The translations under genes and the position numbers were made by a program. A DNA stretch of 64,000 nt from Prosthecobacter debontii (GTDB lineage Bacteria > Verrucomicrobiota > Verrucomicrobiia > Verrucomicrobiales > Verrucomicrobiaceae), in contig NZ_FUYE01000012.1 in assembly GCF_900167535.1 (NCBI RefSeq), positions 117,356 through 181,355 on the forward strand, given 5' to 3'. This document shows positions 60,952 to 64,000 of this stretch, piece after piece. Each line of letters begins with the position of its first letter. Positions within the stretch are counted from its first letter, which is position 1. The notes beneath the pieces are model-generated. The model was given only the letters and a program-made list of their open reading frames with translations, did no database searches and had not been told where the DNA came from.

Positions 60952-62502
60952 TCATGCGGGGCCAAAGATGGCAAAATCAAAGGGTGAGAAGAACAGCGAA
61001 CGTGTGGGAAAAGTCTGCCCGTCAAAGTCTCCTCTTTCCACGATCTGCGTGGGTATCAGATCAGAAACCAGCAATTGGCGAAGGCCTGCGAATGAAAATC
61101 GCTGTGTCGGCAAAGCCGGCAACCACACCTCAGGGCATTGGACAAATGGATAGGGCAAATGGGCTCCCATCTGTTTGACGGCCCTTTTGAAGTGGGGATT
61201 CAAGGCGCGCTTTAAAGCCGACTTGGACACTCGTCCGGCACTCATTGCCCCCACGCCTTTTGGGTTCGGGCAAAACTCCACTTTTTCCGTGTATTTCTTC
61301 TGGTAACGAAAACTCTTTTCCACCAACCGAATTCTGAGCAAAGAGAGAGTGGTCATGATTGACCGATGAATTTCTTCATCAGAATAGGGGTAAAGTCTCA
61401 TGCCCTCCCACTGTCGGGAGACACACAGGATGATTTTCAGCGCCGCCTCGTCTTCCCAAGTCTCACACGCATCATACAATAAGGGCATACGGGTGGCTGT
61501 CTCGAACAAAAGCTGCTTTTCACGATGCTCCACGACAGACTCCAAAGAGAAAAATTGCCGCATGGCTAACAGCATTTTTGACTTGGATGTCTTGTTATTG
61601 ACGATGACGGGTATGTTGTCTTTGGTCTCGAAAGGTGCGCGTCCCCTGTGCCGCCAACCTTGGGCGGCAGACTGCCAGTCCTCTGATGCCGGGATTGAAA
61701 TTCGGGTCCATTCCTCCGGCGGCGTGTACGTGGAGTGTATAATGGGCGGCCCGCTGGAGATGGATGACAAGAAGTTGTTTGCCTGGGCAATGACTTCATT
61801 ATGCAAAAACTGATCTATCCGCTGCTCGAGCGGACTCGCTTGGGACGGGTAAATGGCATTCTTCCGGGGAAGGCTTTCATGACTGGGCACCCATGGAAAT
61901 TCTATGCGGACCATTTCCGGATATGCGGCAGCCAGCCCATGGGCATGATTGCCAGGCAGAAAAATAAAACAACCGCACTGCGCCGAAAGCCTCCAAAGAT
62001 TATCGATGTTAAAAACGATTAATTCAGGGTCGAGACAAACGGTGGCCGTTTGATTGTCCGAGCCATTCCAGACACTTAGAAATTGCTTCGAGTTGATACA
62101 ATAAATGGCAGCCTTCTGGTCAACTTCTCCGCTGGTGCTTTCACAGGCAAAAAAACCCGCCACTTCCGGGCAAAACGAAAAATCAAGAAAATGGGTCTTG
62201 AATCCATAGTGCTGGGCTATGGCCCAAAGCTGGTCGTCGGTATAGTTCTCTAACTCGGTCTGATTTCGGGCCCAATGCCTGAATTGTTGAAAACGAATCC
62301 TGGCTTCTTCAAACGCCTTTGCATTGCAGCGGTGCGCAGTGGGCTGCACCCGCCAGGCGGCATTTGTCTGTCCCCTGAACAAATCATACAATTGTTCATG
62401 CTTGAGCTGATGAGCCAGGGAAACGGCCTTTTCGACAGACTCCACCGTCAGCTTGCGTTGAGTCCGCAGTGTTTTAATGAGGTCTGAATGGTCAGAGTTC
62501 AT
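60952..62502 (-). CDS. FRG-domain protein
   Basis: 516 residues with a good AGGAGG ribosome site before the ATG at 62502. The FRG domain occupies the N-terminal half: L-F-R-G-Q at 41-45 in DLFRGQTNAAW, RVQPTAHR, and WAIAQHYGFKTHFLDFSFCP, the (AQHYG.pT.LLD) word of this domain, followed by EVAGFFA. The C-terminal half (about 260-516) is unlike any family I know. FRG-domain proteins are common in bacterial accessory DNA and are often found in defence islands; their activity is uncertain. It is upstream of the KAP gene and probably in one transcript. Confidence 0.85.
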   Translation of the reverse strand: MNSDHSDLIKTLRTQRKLTVESVEKAVSLAHQLKHEQLYDLFRGQTNAAWRVQPTAHRCNAKAFEEARIRFQQFRHWARNQTELENYTDDQLWAIAQHYGFKTHFLDFSFCPEVAGFFACESTSGEVDQKAAIYCINSKQFLSVWNGSDNQTATVCLDPELIVFNIDNLWRLSAQCGCFIFLPGNHAHGLAAAYPEMVRIEFPWVPSHESLPRKNAIYPSQASPLEQRIDQFLHNEVIAQANNFLSSISSGPPIIHSTYTPPEEWTRISIPASEDWQSAAQGWRHRGRAPFETKDNIPVIVNNKTSKSKMLLAMRQFFSLESVVEHREKQLLFETATRMPLLYDACETWEDEAALKIILCVSRQWEGMRLYPYSDEEIHRSIMTTLSLLRIRLVEKSFRYQKKYTEKVEFCPNPKGVGAMSAGRVSKSALKRALNPHFKRAVKQMGAHLPYPFVQCPEVWLPALPTQRFSFAGLRQLLVSDLIPTQIVERGDFDGQTFPTRSLFFSPFDFAIFGPA

Positions 62503-62858
62503 AGGGGCTGTCCTCCTGGTCCGGGATCATGGATCATCTTGCCCTTGCTGCCCAAGCAGTTTCTGCGCCTTCTCCCATCCTTCTTAGGGCCCCCAGGCGG
62601 GCTGCACTGGAAGTGGAGCCTTCCGCAAGACTCTTCCACGGCCGGTCCGCAGCCTTCGGTTGTTTTTGCTGCCTCAAATTTCAGCGGATCATTCTTTGCC
62701 GTCAGAGTCATTTCCTCAAGTGCAGCCTTTCTAAACGCAGACTGACATTTCATAACCGTCTGCGCGTACCTCGTTATACTTACGGCAGAGTTGCAAATTA
62801 AATTTGACTCTCTAATTATGCCGTTCTGTGGAGTTTTTATGAAATTTCTTAGTTTCAT
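62499..62858 (-). CDS. Possible small protein upstream of FRG gene
   Basis: 119-residue frame whose stop overlaps the FRG ATG (ATGA), which would suggest coupling. Against it: a Pro/Gly/Lys/Arg-rich low-complexity C-terminal half, no recognisable family, and the FRG gene has its own strong ribosome site. A start at the internal Met (QTVMKCQSAF) is also possible. Listed as weak. Confidence 0.3.
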   Translation of the reverse strand: MKLRNFIKTPQNGIIRESNLICNSAVSITRYAQTVMKCQSAFRKAALEEMTLTAKNDPLKFEAAKTTEGCGPAVEESCGRLHFQCSPPGGPKKDGRRRRNCLGSKGKMIHDPGPGGQPL

Positions 62859-62889
62859 TTAACATCGACTTACAAACGACTTTACGCTC

Positions 62890-63489
62890 ATGCCCGACAA
62901 ACCCTCTCCAGCGGACATTCAGCTCAAGGGCATCGTCGATGCCTCCACTCGCTACAGTGGGGCCTATGCGGAAATCAACACCCGCATCACGCAGCGCCAA
63001 AATGTCATCACCATCTTTCTCACAGCCATCACTGCCCTGGTCGCTTCCGCTGTCGTGAGTTTGAATTCAGTTCACCATCTCGGCCTCTGGCGTGTGATTT
63101 ACGGGGTGCCTCTGCTCATCATTGTGTTCACTGCTCTCTTGAGGATGCATGAGCGCCAAATCGTCATTCTCCGTGCCTACATTGCGGAGCTGGAAGCCTT
63201 TTGTGAGGCCGCCCAGATTCCCAACTATCATTACAACTCCGTTTACATCTCACCGGCGATGGAGGCCCGGCGGCGCCACGACCTCATCTGCTTTCTCCTT
63301 TGCCTCTGCGCCGTCGTGGGGGCTCTGTGGATCTGCCTGCTGGGATGGACCCGATCTCAACTCAGCGACCTCGAAGTCGGCATTGGCGGCTTTTGGATGG
63401 CTATCGGTATGATCGCCGCCTTGCACATCCTCTCGACGCACCGAATGCGTCGAGACCTTCTCCATTCGTTTGGAAAACGTCGATCCTAA
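62890..63489 (+). CDS. Four-helix membrane protein, unknown
   Basis: 199 residues. Hydrophobic segments at about 40-62 (NVITIFLTAITALVASAVVS), 66-88 (LWRVIYGVPLLIIVFTALL), 134-157 (LICFLLCLCAVVGALWICLLG) and 168-186 (GGFWMAIGMIAALHILS). The N-terminal KGIVDASTRYSGAYAEINTR precedes the first helix. In gene-size, helix number and loop spacing it resembles small membrane proteins found next to defence ATPases, but no family can be named. It is divergent from the FRG/KAP genes. Confidence 0.7.
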   Translation: MPDKPSPADIQLKGIVDASTRYSGAYAEINTRITQRQNVITIFLTAITALVASAVVSLNSVHHLGLWRVIYGVPLLIIVFTALLRMHERQIVILRAYIAELEAFCEAAQIPNYHYNSVYISPAMEARRRHDLICFLLCLCAVVGALWICLLGWTRSQLSDLEVGIGGFWMAIGMIAALHILSTHRMRRDLLHSFGKRRS

Positions 63490-63687
63490 CCTTTTATCCC
63501 ACACGCCCGACGCCCCTCGCTCTCGCTTGCGCATTCAAGTCGGAGAGAATTTCCAAGGTTCGTTTCGAGAAATTCATTGCGGTGAAAAACTCAAGAGCGG
63601 TTCAGAGAGCTGCTCTCGTGGGTGATGCCTTCACTTGCGCAAAGCCACACTCCGGCGGCTTTCCAGATACACCGGCAGGGCGTTTTT

Positions 63688-64000
63688 TCAGCAAAACTGC
63701 AGTGAGAAGGAGACCGCCGATCTTGGCGTATCCACCGGTAAGATCTCCAGGTAAGCCCCTAGACTGGCGAGGAAGGAACAGACTGCAAAGAGAGCGATGA
63801 GGCGGCCTAATGGAGGAGTTTCATCGTTGGTTAGGCGGTGGTCCGTTTTCTGTTTTGACTTGCCCCGACTTGACCCCTTGGCCCCTTGACCCCTTGACCC
63901 CTTGGCCCCTTGACCCCTTGACCCCTTGACCCCTTGACCCCTTGACCCCTTGACCCCTTGACCCCTTGACCCCTTGACCCCTTGACCCCTTGACCCCTTG
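63688..64000 (-). CDS. Open frame through the 8-bp repeat (possible partial protein)
   Basis: On the minus strand the TTGACCCC repeat has no stop in any frame and reads GVKGSRGQ over and over. The frame continues into KSKQKTDHRLTNDETPPL, a hydrophobic helix (LGRLIALFAVCSFLASLG) and stops at 63688-63690 after AVSFSLQFC. This would be the C-terminal part of a repeat protein with one membrane helix, cut by the right edge. No ribosome site or family supports it, and the repeat may be non-coding. Low confidence. Confidence 0.25.
   Translation of the reverse strand, partial: KGSRGQGVKGSRGQGVKGSRGQGVKGSRGQGAKGSRGQGAKGSSRGKSKQKTDHRLTNDETPPLGRLIALFAVCSFLASLGAYLEILPVDTPRSAVSFSLQFC
63870..64000 (+). 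repeat. 8-bp tandem repeat TTGACCCC
   Basis: 16 full units plus TTG up to the window edge. Units 2 and 5 read TTGGCCCC, the rest are identical. Probably a variable-number repeat; its true length cannot be seen because the window ends inside it. Confidence 0.97.

Overview
The window looks like accessory DNA from a verrucomicrobial (or related PVC-group) chromosome. Three things suggest this: an ECF sigma factor paired with a Ser/Thr kinase whose lost C-terminus was a formylglycine-generating-enzyme (FGE) domain; planctomycete/verrucomicrobial-style secreted proteins; and an IS1380-like transposase remnant. The assignment is inferred from gene style, not from a database search.

Layout. 1-677: an ArdC-type anti-restriction gene cut by the left edge. 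1629-7851: a respiratory module. One strand carries cytochrome c, SCO1 and an HMA copper-binding protein. The other carries a RegB/RegA-type redox two-component pair and two membrane proteins with C-terminal haem c sites, the first a CydA-superfamily protein. 8007-14387: a putative regulon of two secreted proteins, an ECF sigma factor and a Ser/Thr kinase, with a decayed FGE domain behind the kinase. The two secreted genes and the kinase share a TGTAAT box 52-60 bp before their starts. 14539-16539: a SAM methyltransferase and an MgtC-like protein. 17130-27761: a heavy-metal resistance cassette (CzcCBA-type RND efflux, several small His/Cys-bearing exported proteins, a Zn/Cd-type P1B ATPase).

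27835-29288: an integration junction. A 23-bp tRNA 3' end (tRNA-Asn-like) lies between two G-rich 19-bp repeats, just before a P4-type integrase. 29549-35282: a defence cluster with a Septu-like ATPase plus HNH nuclease, and a single-chain SIR2-APAZ-MID-PIWI protein (a fused short prokaryotic Argonaute). 35508-56524: a mobilisable element with AlpA-like regulator, coupling ATPase lacking its own membrane anchor next to a membrane protein, MOBF relaxase-helicase, DNA methyltransferase, several unknown secreted or membrane proteins, a small tyrosine recombinase with copies of a 22-bp inverted repeat on both sides, an ADP-ribosyltransferase-like protein, and a second integrase. 56651-57117: 2.7 copies of a 174-bp repeat. 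57211-57563: tmRNA with its terminator. 57911-63489: a second defence-like module (KAP P-loop ATPase, FRG-domain protein, four-helix membrane protein). The right edge is an 8-bp tandem repeat.

The picture is stacked mobile elements between a tRNA-type attachment site and the ssrA gene, carrying metal resistance, anti-phage defence and transfer functions. The strongest candidates for a little-described system are the fused SIR2-Argonaute beside the Septu-like pair, and the KAP/FRG/membrane-protein cluster.
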